Source: Bufo bufo
Taxonomy: Eukaryota > Chordata > Amphibia > Anura > Bufonidae
Assembly: GCF_905171765.1 (NCBI RefSeq)
Contig: NC_053397.1
Location: forward strand, 109,633,295 to 109,697,294
Direction of reading: 5' to 3'
DNA length: 64,000 nucleotides
Under the pieces are notes generated by a model. It was not told the origin of the DNA. It saw only the letters and a program-made list of their open reading frames with translations, and did not search any database. The position numbers were made by a program, and so were the translations under genes. Below are positions 22,080 through 32,939 of this stretch, piece by piece (position 1 is the stretch's first letter; the number at the start of each line of letters is the position of its first letter).

Positions 22080-22904
22080 TACAGTCCGTGAACAGGAACT
22101 TCATTTATCGCAACTATTTATTCACTTGTCATCTCTGTTTTGGATTCATTCCTGTTTTTTTTTTTGGCATTAGCAATACTGATGGATTACTGATCAAATG
22201 CTGACCGAGTGAACGCGGATGCTCCACAGACAGGATTCGTTTTTTGGGGGTTATTGTTCTGATGGATCAGAGGAAGGGCAAAATAATCTGTCAACACAAA
22301 CTTACTGCTGACACCCTCTCCACTCTGTCGGGGTCTCTACTTGTATAAGTGTTTAATAGTACAGGGTCTGTGGACATCTATGTAGAATCAGCAGATGATG
22401 GTGTAAAAGGAGTGCACTTCTTCTTGGCGCTAACATTAACCTGTAAGGCTAAGTTCATACTTGAGTTATTTGTATCTGTAAAGAATAAATCAAGGCAACT
22501 GGACGTACTGTAGATTTCTTGAAAACCTTTCACTCGTTCTTCCAACGACCTTTCTCAATTCTGAGTGACTGTACAAGAATTCTCTGGGAATAAATATGTA
22601 ACTGAATCAACATCTGGTAATTATACCCAGCATGGGGTCAGAGGTAATTATACCCAGCATGGGGTCAAAGGTGTTGATTCCATTATCCTAATTGGAGTTC
22701 AGTTATTTGGTCAGTTTTGGCCCTGTGGCTGCCCAAATAAGTGAAGTGTGCAGTGATTCTAAGTGTGACGCCTGTCATCTGCAGGTCATACGGACTCACA
22801 GTATTATTTCACTACCAAAGCAGACTCCCTATGCATGTTACTGCAAGGCATAGTGTTCTACACCAGTATAAAGGCTCTCTGCAGCCAGAAAATAGCCATT
22901 TTTG
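22080..22904. other. No recognised gene; short direct repeat
   Basis: I see no coding sequence. A 27-base phrase GGTAATTATACCCAGCATGG is repeated directly at about 22617 and 22645. The right part approaches the end of the minus-strand hAT. Confidence 0.45.
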
Positions 22905-22989
22905 TTCAACGCAAATTTATTCGGGTCGACGCAAATTTATTCGGGTTCAACGCAAATTTATTCGGGTCGAACCAAATTTTTCCCCAAAA

Positions 22990-23527
22990 ATTTGGTGAAT
23001 GGGCGAATTGAATTTTCGAAAAATTTGTGAACGTGAGCTTGTCCACGTTGGCTGTGGACAGGCGGCTGTGTCTGTCTGTAATGACGCCTCCTGCCGTGCT
23101 AAATACACGTTCAGAGAGTACACTGGCACCAGGGCAGGCCAGCACCTCCAAGGCATACAGGGCAAGCTCTGGCCATGTGGACAATTTGGAGACCCAGAAG
23201 TTGAATGGGGCAAAACCATCAGTCAGTACGTGTAGGCGTGTGCACAGGTACTGTTCCACCATGTTGGTCAAATGCTGCCTCCTGCTAACACGCTCCATAT
23301 CAGCAGTTGGGGCCGGTTGTTGCGGCGAGGTGACAAAGCTTTTCCACATGTCGGCCATGCTAACCCTGCCTTCTGAGGTGCTGGCGCTGACACAACTGCG
23401 TTGGCGACCTCTTCCTCCTCCCCTGTCTTCGCCTTGTGCTTCCACTTGTCCCCCGGCATCAGTCGGGAATTCTCTCAGGAGCGCGTCTACCAGCGTACCA
23501 TCTTCCGATCACGCTCCAGTGAGGAAA
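22990..23527 (-). pseudogene. hAT transposase C-terminal dimerisation domain
   Basis: The minus strand encodes the hATC domain, with FWVSKLSTWPELALYALEVL, then SVLSERVFSTAGGVITDRHS and VDKLTF. This domain mediates transposase dimerisation and follows the last catalytic Glu. The preceding linker is low complexity. It is cut upstream by the T2 MITE at 23528. The tail from about 22990 down is translated subterminal sequence. Confidence 0.92.
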
Positions 23528-24224
23528 TTAAAGGGTTTCTACCACTTCGTTTTCACATAATTAGCTTTCAGACACTAGCGATCTGCTAGTGTCTGCTCTA
23601 CCAAACCATCCTAATATAATAGCTTTTGGGGCAGCCGTTTCGCAAAAAAAAAGAACTTATATTGATATGCTAATGAGCCTCTAGGTGCTATGGGGGCGTC
23701 ATTAGCACCTAGAGGCTCGGTCTACCTTCACAAAATGCCGCCGCCCAGCGCGTCCCTCCAGCCCGCCCATCTCCTCCGGAATGCGATCCTCCCTGTGAGC
23801 GTATGTATTCGGCGCATGCGCAGTGAATGTCTGACCGCTTCCCTGCTCATCTCCACTGCGCCTGCGCCGATGACGTCATAGTGCTCCGAGGAACAGGCGC
23901 AGTGGAGATGTCTGTGCAGAAGGCGGTCGAACATTCACTGCGCATGTGCTGAATACATACGCTCACAGGGAGGATCGCATTCCGGAGGAGATGGGCGGGC
24001 TGGAGGGACGCGCTGGGCGGCGACATTTTGTGAAGGTAGACCGAGCCTCATTAGCATATCAATATAAGTTAGAGGCTCATTAGCATATCAATATAAGTTC
24101 TTTTTTTTGCGAAACGGCTGCCCCAAAAGCTATTATATTAGGATTGTTTGTTAGAGCAGACACTAGCGGATCGCTAGTGTCTGAAAGCTAATTATGTGAA
24201 AACGAAGTGGTAGAAACACTTTAA
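23528..24224. mobile_element. T2/Kolobok-type MITE inside hAT gene
   Basis: TTAA at 23528-23531 and 24221-24224 flank inverted arms starting AAGGGTTTCTACCACTTCG. The arms run almost to the centre, so the whole element folds back. It contains a GC-rich interior with CGCATGCGC. It interrupts the hAT reading frame between the LLDPRYKDNV segment and the C-terminal domain. Confidence 0.88.
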
Positions 24225-24837
24225 GGACGGCACATTGTCTTTGTAACGGGGATCCAGCAGGGTGGCCACCCAGCAGTCAGCACACGTTAAAATGTGGTCA
24301 ACTCTGCTGTCGTTGCGCAGGCACTGCAGCATGTAGTCGCTCATATGTGCCAGGCTGCCCAGAGGTAATGACAAGCTGTCCTCTGTGGGAGGCGTATCGT
24401 CTGCGTCCTCCGTATCCCCCCAGCCACGCACCAGTGATGGGCCCGAGCTGCGTTGGGTGCCACCCCGCTGTGAACATGCTTCATCCCCATCCTCCTCCTC
24501 CTCCTCCAGTAGTGGGCCCTGGCTGGCCAAATTTGTACCTGGCCTCTGCTGTTGCAAAAATCCTTTTTCTAAACCACTTCTAAAAGACTGGCCTGAAAGT
24601 GTTAGAGATGACCCCTCTTCCTCCTCCTCGTCCTGGGCCACATCCTCTTCCATCATCGTCCTTAGTGTTTTCTCAATGAGACATAGAAGTGGTATTGTAA
24701 CGCTGATAACGGCGTCATCGCCACTGGCCATGTTGGTGGAGTACTCGAAACAGGGCACACAGGTCTCACATGGAGGCCCAGTCATTGGTGGTGAAGTGGT
24801 GCTGTTCCGCAGTGCGACTCACCCGTGCAGCTGAAGC
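24225..24837 (-). pseudogene. hAT transposase segment before the dimerisation domain
   Basis: The minus strand reads TAEQHHFTTNDWASM, then after a frameshift YSTNMASGDDAVISVTIPLL, an acidic low-complexity stretch, and LTCADCWVATLLDPRYKDN, which is the conserved region ahead of hATC. It has a frameshift and an early stop near 24775. The acidic segment is rich in Glu runs encoded by TCC triplets on the plus strand. Confidence 0.88.
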
Positions 24838-25445
24838 TCCACTATGGCCTGCTTTCTGCTCCTGATGAAGGGGACACATACTGTGCCCCGAAACGCATAG
24901 AGCTCTTTGTTCCTGCTGTTTGACAAATAAAAGGAATTTGCAAGAAGTACCAAGTTTGGAACTGCCGCCTCTTCCTAAAACCTTTGAAGTGATCCAGGAT
25001 TGGGAGGAAACCTTTTTGGGTGTCTTGAGCTTATCCCTCAAAATTTCCTCCCCGTGAAGTGAGTGGAGAATATTATCATTCATTTAATTGCCTCAAGTAT
25101 ATACAATTTTATCAATCATATATTGTTTTATCCACTTATATGCTCAGGCCCTCACGGGTCCAATATCTGGTAGCACCAGTTTATACCTGCACTTTCTGAT
25201 TTCTGTGCAAGATATTCACTCAGGACTGAGTGTTTTATTTCGACATCTATTCCATTTACTGCTATTACCACGACCTGGTAAATATAAGCACTGATTCTAA
25301 TAACTCTAGACCTACAGTGCGACTCTTACTAACTATCAATTATCACTGATCTGCATGTATCTGAGTATATTTACCCCATAAATATGGTTATTGTCCTCTT
25401 TCTCCTTTGACTGGCGCCGAACATTGTGGTTTCTTTCTTTTTTTC
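24838..25445 (+). mobile_element. PLE-like 3' tail inserted in hAT
   Basis: It starts with a hammerhead-like motif and is followed by AATAAAAGG (24926) and AT-rich tail sequence. It separates two parts of the hAT gene, so it is an insertion, but I could not find a clear target duplication. Assignment to PLEs rests on the ribozyme-like motif. Confidence 0.55.
24858..24903 (+). ncRNA. Hammerhead-like ribozyme motif
   Basis: The box CTGATGA (24862-24868) matches the hammerhead consensus exactly. An extra A follows. Stem II is GGGG (24870-24873) with CCCC (24886-24889), extended by ACA (24874-24876) with TGT (24882-24884). GAAAC is at 24890-24894. The possible cleavage triplet ATA (24897-24899) is of NUH type. 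GCTC (24858-24861) can pair with GAGC (24900-24903) as stem I. The minimal stem III is imperfect, so activity is uncertain. Confidence 0.65.
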
Positions 25446-25505
25446 TCTATACCTGCTGCTGCTCGCATAGTCTCTCCAGCATGTGCAGTAGGCCGGATAG
25501 GGACA
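25446..25505 (-). pseudogene. Short hAT transposase segment
   Basis: On the minus strand LLHMLERLCEQQQ matches the hAT motif that normally follows the WNST region. It is left between the PLE tail and the LTR piece, which shows that both inserted into one gene. Confidence 0.6.
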
Positions 25506-25551
25506 GATGCACACTGGCGCAATATTAATAGTTTTTAGTTTGTGACGCCAA

Positions 25552-26438
25552 TTGCAGCTTGCGCAGGTACTGTAACAGGGCGCTTTAAGATGTTATAGTT
25601 CACGTACCAGGTGAGGAATGCCAGAGGGGGATAATATCTCTGTATAGTAGATATGGTAGTGTCAACGGTGTCTCCTACCTGGGTACGGCTGGACTCCTGG
25701 ATCCTGGCTCACTTGCAATAAAATTGAGTGTGGTCAGTAGGAGTAATTGAGGAAGGAATGAGATCCAGACAGGAAATATGATCCAACTTGTCTTTACTGA
25801 AGGGGTGCAGCATAAATCCATACAAGTACAGCAATAGTCCTTAGGTCCCAGCAGGTATTGGCAATGTATGGCAGCGGTTAATGCCTCTTCTGCTCCTATA
25901 CTATATGCCCGGAGAATCTGGCAGGTATCTATCTTCTGCTCTGTCTGTCTTCTGCTTGATATGGGCCTGACTAGCTGAGGAGGAATTTGGCTTCTCCTGG
26001 TCTCTGGATCTGTACTCACAGCTTGGCTCACAGGGAATGCTTCTTCCTGGAGGCTGGAGATGGCTGCTTTTCTTGTCAACCAGCTAAGGCTGATGGCTCA
26101 GGCTGGGAAGAGTGATCTTGGCCTCAGCCGAGGTTCGATCCTGTCTTGGGATCCCTGTTTCTGAGAGCTCCTACTAACACAGCCTTCCCCTAGCCGGGGT
26201 GGCTGGTACACACTGGATCTAACTGGTTTCTTCCCTCCCTTTGAGGCAGGATGTGGGACCAGCCCACTTCTGCACCTAGAAGAGGGGGAGCTAAACACTG
26301 GAATGAACTATTCCAGTCTAGCTATGCTAAACTGAACTAAACACATTGCTGCCACCTGCTGGTGTACATGGAAATTACAGCATAATATATGAAACAGGCA
26401 TAGAAAATACATATAATGGAAAATGCAATAGATATGCA
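25552..26438 (-). mobile_element. LTR with adjoining primer-binding site, related to the 10.4-kb Gypsy
   Basis: On the plus strand GTTTGTGACGCCAAT is followed by TGCAGC, the same junction of primer-binding site and LTR as in the Gypsy element at 10438-18359. The far part (CTGCTGGTGTACATGGAAATTACAG) resembles the corresponding LTR part there. A few dozen bases of leader remain left of 25552, so this is a truncated 5' end rather than a pure solo LTR. The right boundary near 26438 is approximate. It interrupts the hAT gene. Confidence 0.6.
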
Positions 26439-27326
26439 CCTGACATGTTGCAGCGGAGAGAAAGAGCTTAGTGACATACTCTGGGATGTTACACATGTCC
26501 AAGGTGAAGTTCCACCTGGTGGGCACGTCGCATTTGAGGCGGTGAGCGGGAAGGCCGAAGTTACGCTGTAGAGCAGACAGCTGAGCGGCGGCAGGATGAG
26601 AACGCCGGAAGCGAGCACAGACGGCCCGCACTTTGTGCAGCAGCTCTGACATGTCGGGGTAGTTGTGAATGAATTTCTGCACCACCAAATTCAGCACATG
26701 CGCCAGGCAAGGGATGTGCGTCAAACCGGCTAGTCCCAGAGCTGCAACGAGATTTCGCCCATTATCGCACACCACCAGGCTGGGCTTGAGGCTCACTGGC
26801 AGCAACCACTCGTTGGTCTGTTGTTCTATACCCCGCCACAACTCCTGCGCAGTGTGGGGCCTGTCCCCCAAACACATCAGTTTCAGAACGGGCTGCTGAC
26901 GTTTACCCCTGGCTGTGCTGAAGTTAGTGGTGAAGGTCTGTCGCTGACCGAATGAGGAGGTGGTAGAAGAGGAGGAGGAAGCCGAGTAGGAAGAGGAGGC
27001 AACAGGAGGCAAAGAATGATGCCCTGCGATCCTTGGCGGTGGAAGGACGTGCGCGAAACAGCTCTCTCCGCCTGGGGCCCAGCCGCCACTACATTTACCC
27101 AGTGTGCAGTTAGGGAGATATAGCGTCCCTGGCCGTGCTTACTGGTCCACGTATCTGTGGTTAGGAGGACCTTGCCACAGATGGCGTTGCACAGTGCACA
27201 CTTGATTTTATCCAATACTTGGTTGTGCAGGGAGGGCACGGCTCTCCCTGAGAAGTAGTGGCGGCTGGGAACGACGTACTGTAGGACAGCAAGTGACATG
27301 AGCTGTTTGAAGCTGTCCATCTCCAC
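26439..27326 (-). pseudogene. hAT transposase catalytic region
   Basis: In minus-strand order it has VVPSRHYFSGRAVPSLHNQV, then LLTTDTWTSKHGQGRYISLTAHWVN with the first catalytic Asp, a frameshift near 27000, LKLMCLGDRPHTAQELW, LVVCDNGRNLVAALG with the second Asp, CLAHVLNLVVQKF, and HRLKCDVPTRWNFTLDM with the RW pair. The similarity ends at the LTR insertion near 26440. Coding is broken by at least one frameshift and by the in-frame stop at its 5' edge. Confidence 0.92.
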
Positions 27327-28361
27327 CAGCCTGAATTACAGCATTTCAAAGGCCAGTAGTTTAGAAATGCTGGCATTCAGGGCCAGGGATCGAGGGTGGC
27401 TAGGTGGGAATTTACGCTTTCTCTCCAAGGTTTGTGAGATGGAGAGCTGAACGCTTCCGTGTGACATGGTGGAGATGCTTGGTGACAGAGTTGGTGGAGT
27501 TGGTGGCACATCCTCTGTTTGCTGGGCGGCAGGTGCCAATGTTCCTCCAGAGGCGGAGGAAGAGGCCAAGGCAGCAGCAGAAGAGGTAGCAGGAGGGGCC
27601 TGAGCCTTTTCTTGGTTTTGAAGGTGCTTACTCCACTGCAGCCCGTGTCTCGCATGTAGATGCCTGGTCATGCAGGTTGTGCTAAGATTTAGAACGTTAA
27701 TGCCTCGCTTCAGGCTCTGATGGCACAGCGTGCAAACCACTTGCGTCTTGTCGCTAGCACATTGTGTGAAGAAGTGCCATGCCAGGGAACTCCTTGAAGC
27801 TGCCTTTGGTGTGCTCGGTCCCTGGTGACGGTGGCCAGTAGCAGGCGAACTGTTTTGGCGACGGCTGCTCTGCTTTTGCACCCTGCTCCCTCTTTTGCTA
27901 CGCTGTTGGCTTGGTCTCACCACTGCCTCTTCCTCCGAACTCTGAAAGTCAGTGGCACGACCTTCATTCCATATGGGGTCTAGGACCTCATCGTCCCCTG
28001 CATCGTCTTCCACCCAGTCTTCCTCCCTGACCTCCTTTTCGGTCTGTACACTGCAGAAAGACGCAGCAGTTGGCATCTGTGTTTCGTCATCATCAGAGAC
28101 GTGCTGAGGTGGTATTCCCATGTCCTCATCAGGAAACATAAGTGGTTGTGCATCAGTGCATTCTATGTCTTCCACCCCTGGGGAAGGGCTAGGTGGATGC
28201 CCTTGGGAAACCCTGCCAGCAGAGTCTTCAAACAGCATAAGAGACTGCTGCATGACTTGGGGCTCAGACATGTTCCCCGATATGCACTGGGGTGATGTGA
28301 CAGACTGATGGGCATGGGTGGGTGATGTGACAGACTGATGGGCATGGGTTTCAGGCGCCAC
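27327..28361 (-). pseudogene. hAT transposase N-terminal part with BED finger
   Basis: This frame of 341 residues has an acidic N-terminus and then a BED zinc finger at about residues 191-240, with Cys 210 and 213 in CTLCH and His 234 and 239 in TRHLHARH. BED fingers bind the transposon ends. A low-complexity Ala/Ser/Pro linker follows. The frame ends in TAA just before 27326, and the catalytic part continues in the same frame, so one point mutation separates them. The duplicated phrase THAHQSVTSP near the start comes from a short tandem repeat at 28290-28345. Confidence 0.9.
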
Positions 28362-28749
28362 CTATGCGCTTTCTGCAGAAGACTGGGTGGGAGATAATGT
28401 GAACTTGCTGGATCCACTGTTGGCCACCCAATTGACTAGCGCCTGTACTTGCTCAGGCCTTACCATCCTTAGAACGGCATTAGGCCCGACCAAATATCGC
28501 TGTAGAGTCTGGCGGTTATTGGGACCTGAGGTAGTAGGTTCAGTAGGACGTGTAGCTGTAGCAGAACGGCCACGTCCTCTCCCTGCACCAGAGACTCCAC
28601 CAACACCACCACCACGACCATAACCGCGTCCCTAATTAGATGTTTGCCTCATAGTTAGCATTCACCAAGCAAAGTAAAAAGTGGTTAAGTCTGTTATAAT
28701 TAACCGCCAATAAAAACCCTGATGTAGGCTATTGCACTCAATTATTATT

Positions 28750-29290
28750 TTTTAAACTCTATATGACAGCGGTATTTGTGGCCTAAATTTCACAGTAACT
28801 TATGCACCTCTAATCCCAGATGTGCAGTATATCATAGTTTTTTTTTAACCCCAGTAAGCAAAAGCTGTATTTGTGGCCTAAATTTCACAGTAATTTATGC
28901 ACCTCTAATCCCAGATGTGCAGTATATCAGTGGGTTTTTTAACCCCAGTAAGCAAAAGCCGTATTTGTGGCCTATAATGAACAGTCCCTTATGCACCTAT
29001 AATCCTAGATGTGCACTATATGAAACAGGGGTTTGTTTCACCCAATATGCCCCAGTATGCCAAAGCTGTATTTCTGGCCTAAATGTGACACTCACTTATG
29101 CACCTATTATCCTAGATGTGCACTATATGAAACAGATGGTTTTTTTTTCACCCCAGTATGCCCCAGTATGAGAAAGCCGTATTTCTGGCCTAAGTTTCAC
29201 AGTCACTTATGCAGCGATAATCCTAGATGTGCACTATATGAAACAAAGTTTTTTTTTAACCCTAGTGTCTCAAAGCAGTATTTCTGGACT
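28750..29290. repeat. Tandem repeat in hAT 5' region, about 95-base unit
   Basis: Five to six copies share GTATTTGTGGCCTAAATTTCACAG and TTATGCACCT followed by ATCCNAGATGTGCA. The array lies between the BED-finger exon and the right end of the hAT element. Open frames across it reflect the repeat period. Confidence 0.9.
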
Positions 29291-29690
29291 TGCAGACATG
29301 CAGATATCCTGTGCTGGTGCACTATCGTTGCATAAAATGGCTGCCGATTATGTATTGATATTGACTAACTGAAGGAAAAAAAGTTCGTTTTCAGTAGTAG
29401 TTGGCTCAGGGCAGGCTTAAAACAATTGTGCACTGCACCCACAAAACACATTTGCTGTAGATCGCTGAGTAAAGAAGCAGTTCTTCATAAGATTCCTCCC
29501 TGATCTCTCCCTCACAGCAGCTGCATCCTCTCCCTACACTTATCCGAGCAGAGTGACGGGCGGCGCTACGTGACTCCAGCTTAAATAGAGACTGGGTCAC
29601 ATGCTGCAGTTGGCCAATCACAGCCATGCCAATAGTAGGCATGGCTGTGATGGCCTTTTGGGGCAAGTAGTATGACGCTTGTTGATTGGC

Positions 29691-29863
29691 TGCTTTGCGG
29701 CCTTTCAAAAAGCGCCATAAAAATCGACGAACACCAAACCCGAACCCTAACTTTTACATAAATGTTCGGGTCCGGGTGCCGAAAAACCTAAAGTTCGGTA
29801 CGAACCTGAACTTTACAGTTCGGTACGAACCCGAACTTTACAGTTCGGGTTCGCTCAACTCTA
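29691..29863 (-). mobile_element. hAT right terminus
   Basis: Subterminal repeats of GTTCGGGTTCG type end in the terminal sequence TAGAGTTGAGCGAACC read from 29863 on the minus strand. Three near-identical TACAGTTCGG(G/T) steps are visible at 29814-29850. Confidence 0.7.
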
Positions 29864-29974
29864 GTAATAACCCAATATAAGTGTATTTCAGTTTGTATGG
29901 GGGTGAACCTTATGCTCTCCCTTTGTAGCATTTTAGTTACAGCGCTATCCTGCTCAGTAATTTAATTATACATA

Positions 29975-30355
29975 CACTATATGGGCAGAAGTATTATGGT
30001 GTTTCATTCAGTCCCATTGTCACAAATCTAAAAAAAAAAAGCACCTAGCCATGTACAGGTAGTCTGCCTTTGCAAACAATTATGAAAGAATGGGTCACTC
30101 TAAAGATCTTCTTGAATTTGAGTGTTGTACTGTAATAAGATTCCACCATTACAACAAGAGAGTTCATGAAATTGCCTCCGATATATTCCATGATCAAAAA
30201 GCATGATCAACAGAAAACAAAGCAACTCAGCCACAAAGTGGCAGACCGCAGAGGATTGCAGAGCAGGGTTGTCAACTGCTGAGGTGCATAGTACACAAAA
30301 GTCACCAAGACTGCTGATTCAGTAACAGCAGAGTTCAAAACCTCCTCTTCCATTA
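29975..30355 (+). pseudogene. Old Tc1 element, piece A (5' end)
   Basis: It starts at a TA followed by CACTATATGGGCAGAAGTATT, a Tc1 terminal repeat. It then covers the leader and N-terminal transposase region with many indels, for example TCTTGAATTTGAGTGTTG and CAACAGAAAACAAAGCAACTC. It stops at CATTA (30351-30355), the place where Tc1 sequence resumes at 35304. No open frame survives. Confidence 0.75.
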
Positions 30356-31579
30356 CCTCTTATTGACCAGCCTGTTTTGGGCCCTACAAACGTTTTTCTT
30401 CATTTTTTCATCGTTGTGTTTCAAGAGCTATAACCTTTTTATTCTTCTGTTTATTATGAGGGCTTGTTTTTTTTGTGGGACAAGTTGTAGTTTTAATGGT
30501 GCCATTTTGGGGTACACATAACTTTCTGATTAACTTTTATTAACTCTTTCTGGGAGGGAGATGGGAAGAACAAAAATACTGCCACTGAGTTTTTACATTA
30601 TAAATTTTATGGCATTAATTTTTCTGTATAAATGACATAATATCTTTATTCTCTGGGTCAGTACGATAACAGCGATACAAAATACATATAGTTTTACTAC
30701 TTTTGTTCAATAAAACCCTCTTTTAAAAACGAATAAAATCTTTTTGCATCGCCGCTTCCCAAGACCCATAACTTTTTATTTTTATTTCTATGGAGTTGTG
30801 TGAGAGCTTGATTTTTGCAGGACATAGTATTCATTGGTATCATTTTGGAGTAAGGCCTAGTTCACACGAACGTATGGCTTTTATAGTTTTTTGCGGTCTG
30901 GTTTTCACGGATCCGTTGTTCCGTTTTTGAGTTCCGTTTTTCCGTATGGCATATACAGTATACAGTAATTACATAGAAAAAATTGGGCTGGGCATAACAT
31001 TTTCAATAGATGGTTCAGCAAAAACGGAACAGATACGGAAGACATACGGATGCATTTCCGTATGCGTTCCGTTTTTTTTGCGGACCCATTGACTTTAATG
31101 GAGCCACGGAACGTGATTTGCGGCCAAATATAGGACATGTTCTATCTTTCAACGGAACGGAAAAACGGAAATACGGAAACGGAATGCATACGGAACACAT
31201 TCCTTTTTTTTGCAGAACAATTGAAATTAATGGTTCCGTATACGGACCGTATACGGAACACAAAAAAACATCCCGTACAGTCGCAAAAAAAACGTTCGTG
31301 TGAACTAGGCCTAAATGACACTTTTTTAACGTTTTTATTCCGTAAAAATATTTTTACGGAGTTCACCGTAGGGGATATTTTACATATTAATGTAGTGCGG
31401 GTTGTTACAGACTAAATTTTTTTTCATTGAAAAGCATTTTTTCATTGAAAAAAAAAAACATTTTTATTTCTTCTGAATTCTTTTTTTTTTTTACTTTTTT
31501 TTTTACCACTTAATAGTCCCACAAGGGGACTATAACAAACAACATTTTGAAATACAATGCACTATCCCTATAGTGAATT
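30356..31579. repeat. Decayed DNA-element sequence interrupted by a MITE
   Basis: GAGGGCTTGTTTTTTTTGTG and CCATTTTGGGGTACACATAAC are phrases of a common amphibian repeat family. Its sequence continues after the MITE with TTTACGGAGTTCACCGTA. No transposase is visible. It probably forms the left part of the material that split the old Tc1. Confidence 0.5.
30854..31311. mobile_element. Harbinger-like MITE with perfect terminal repeats
   Basis: A perfect 20-base terminal inverted repeat GGCCTAGTTCACACGAACGT is flanked by a TAA duplication (30851-30853 and 31312-31314). A 3-bp TAA/TTA duplication is typical of PIF/Harbinger. The interior is built from variants of TTCCGTTTTTCCGTAT in both orientations. 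Related ends occur at 45463-45808 and in the hairpins of the palindromic arrays. Confidence 0.88.
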
Positions 31580-32386
31580 CAGGGGCGGATTGGCCATAGA
31601 CCTTACAGGGAAATTTCCCGGTGGGCCGATGCCCAGGGAACCGCCTGAGCCCTCCTCACGGCTGCCCAGTGGACATTTTTGGGGATGTATTTTGTGCTGT
31701 TGGCAGCAGTATTTTGTGATGGACTGTGATATTTGGCTTTGTTGGGGTGGTATAATGTGCTACAATATGGTATTGCTGGCCCCGTCTACTTGTGTTGGTG
31801 TCACGGCGGACGTGCACAGTTAAACAGATAACACACCAACCAGGCTCTGGACGAGAGACGGGGGAAGGGTCACCTCCTAATTTATCCCTGACCTCTTCCC
31901 CTACAATTCTCAGCCCACAGACCAAATCTTGATGGTAGATTTGCTGTGTCCACCAGCCTATGCTAACAGAACCCTGAACTCCCTGAGATGGTGAAGTGGG
32001 GAGAAAGGAGCAGCCTGCTCGCACAGAACCTGGATGGGATAGATGACATAAACAACCAAACAAGAAAATACACTTATCTGCTGAGAGCAGGAACAAACAG
32101 CCAACCTTCCTTCCAAGACCACAATGAAGAGTATAATCCGCTCAGAGCACCTTGGCTGGAGACTATTTAAACTAATGACTCCACCCAGTGCACCTGATGC
32201 GAGGCGGATCCAGCACAGCATCAAAACAAATACTAGACTCGTGCTGCAATCCTGGCTGACCTCCGCACATCGTCAGAGTGGGGCATGACAGTTGGCCCTG
32301 CATTCCATCAATTTTGACCTGACTACAAAACAGGGCCACTTTTAGTATTTTTCCCAGGGCCACATTAAGTTCCCAGTCTACCCCTG
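31580..32386. mobile_element. Non-autonomous hAT element
   Basis: It starts CAGGGGCGGATTGGCC and ends with the imperfect complement ending CTACCCCTG. It has an 8-bp flanking duplication AGTGAATT (31572-31579) and AGTGCATT (32387-32394), one mismatch apart. A solo LTR sits inside it. Confidence 0.85.
31799..32290 (-). mobile_element. Solo LTR inside the hAT element
   Basis: It is 492 bases beginning TGTCACGGC and ending GCATGACA, with perfect 5-bp duplication GTTGG (31794-31798 and 32291-32295). Only one LTR remains, as after recombination between two LTRs. Minus orientation is inferred from the TGTCATG start shared with the Gypsy LTR at 48573. Confidence 0.88.
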
Positions 32387-32479
32387 AGTGCATTGCATTT
32401 TAATATCAGTGCTATATTGACATTGACACACAGCCTTCTGGAAACTACTCAAGGCTGGTTTGGGGCCTACATCAGAGTC

Positions 32480-32860
32480 CGCTCTCTCTGTCAGCACTTT
32501 ACATGTGGTGGACACCACTGCCCATGGCATGTAAAGCCTCCGGTCCGCCGAACGCAGGGACGCGTCGTGGAGGTGGTTGATTCATTCCTCCTGAACGCAT
32601 ATACGCGTCCTCTCGCGAGACGCGAGATTTCCTGTGAACGCGCGCACACAGGCGCGCGTTCACAGGATCGGAAGGTAAGCGAGTGGATCTCCAGCCTGCC
32701 AGCTGCGATCGTTCGCTGGCAGGCTGGAGATGTGATTTTTTTAACCCCTAACAGGTATATTAGACGCTGTTTTGATAACAGCGTCTAATATACCTGCTAC
32801 CTGGTCCTCTGGTGGTCCCTTTTGTTTGGATCGACCACCAGAGGACATAGGTAGCTCAGT
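32480..32860. repeat. Cluster of consecutive hairpins
   Basis: Inverted pairs follow one another: CTTTACATG (32497) with CATGTAAAG (32528), CCTGTGAACGCGCG (32630) with its complement (32651), CTCCAGCCTGCCAGC (32690) with its complement (32713), CAGGTATATTAGACGCTG (32751) with its complement (32777), and GTCCTCTGGTGGTC (32810) with its complement (32833). Together they precede the palindromic array copy 2. Confidence 0.85.
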
Positions 32861-32939
32861 AATATGTAGCACCAAGCACCACACTACACTACACCCCCCC
32901 CTGTCACTTATTAACCCCTTATTAACCCCTGATCACCCC

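Larger units (their letters stand above)
19133..22080 (+). mobile_element. Decayed hAT transposon, plus strand
   Basis: It begins with TAGAGATGAGCGAATCGAAG, a GAGCGAA-type hAT end. A long repeat-rich 5' region is followed by a transposase fragment at 21347-22078. The 3' part, including the C-terminal dimerisation domain and right terminus, is not found. It inserted into the Tc1 stub on its left. Confidence 0.7.
22905..29863 (-). mobile_element. hAT transposon split by three later insertions
   Basis: Read on the minus strand, the element starts near 29863 (TAGAGTTGAGCGAACCCGAAC), runs through a tandem-repeat region, BED finger, catalytic core, and ends after the hATC dimerisation domain near 23000. 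It is interrupted by an LTR piece (25552-26438), a PLE tail with hammerhead-like motif (24838-25445) and a T2 MITE (23528-24224). The left end has three copies of GCAAATTTATTCGGG (22911-22970), probably subterminal repeats. No left terminal inverted repeat was identified. Confidence 0.8.

Noticed and set aside
28750..29290. Regularly spaced repeats that could recall a CRISPR array
   Set aside because: Units are about 95 bases with no unique spacers, the genome is eukaryotic, and the repeats lie in the 5' region of a hAT element. The same holds for 47150-47930.
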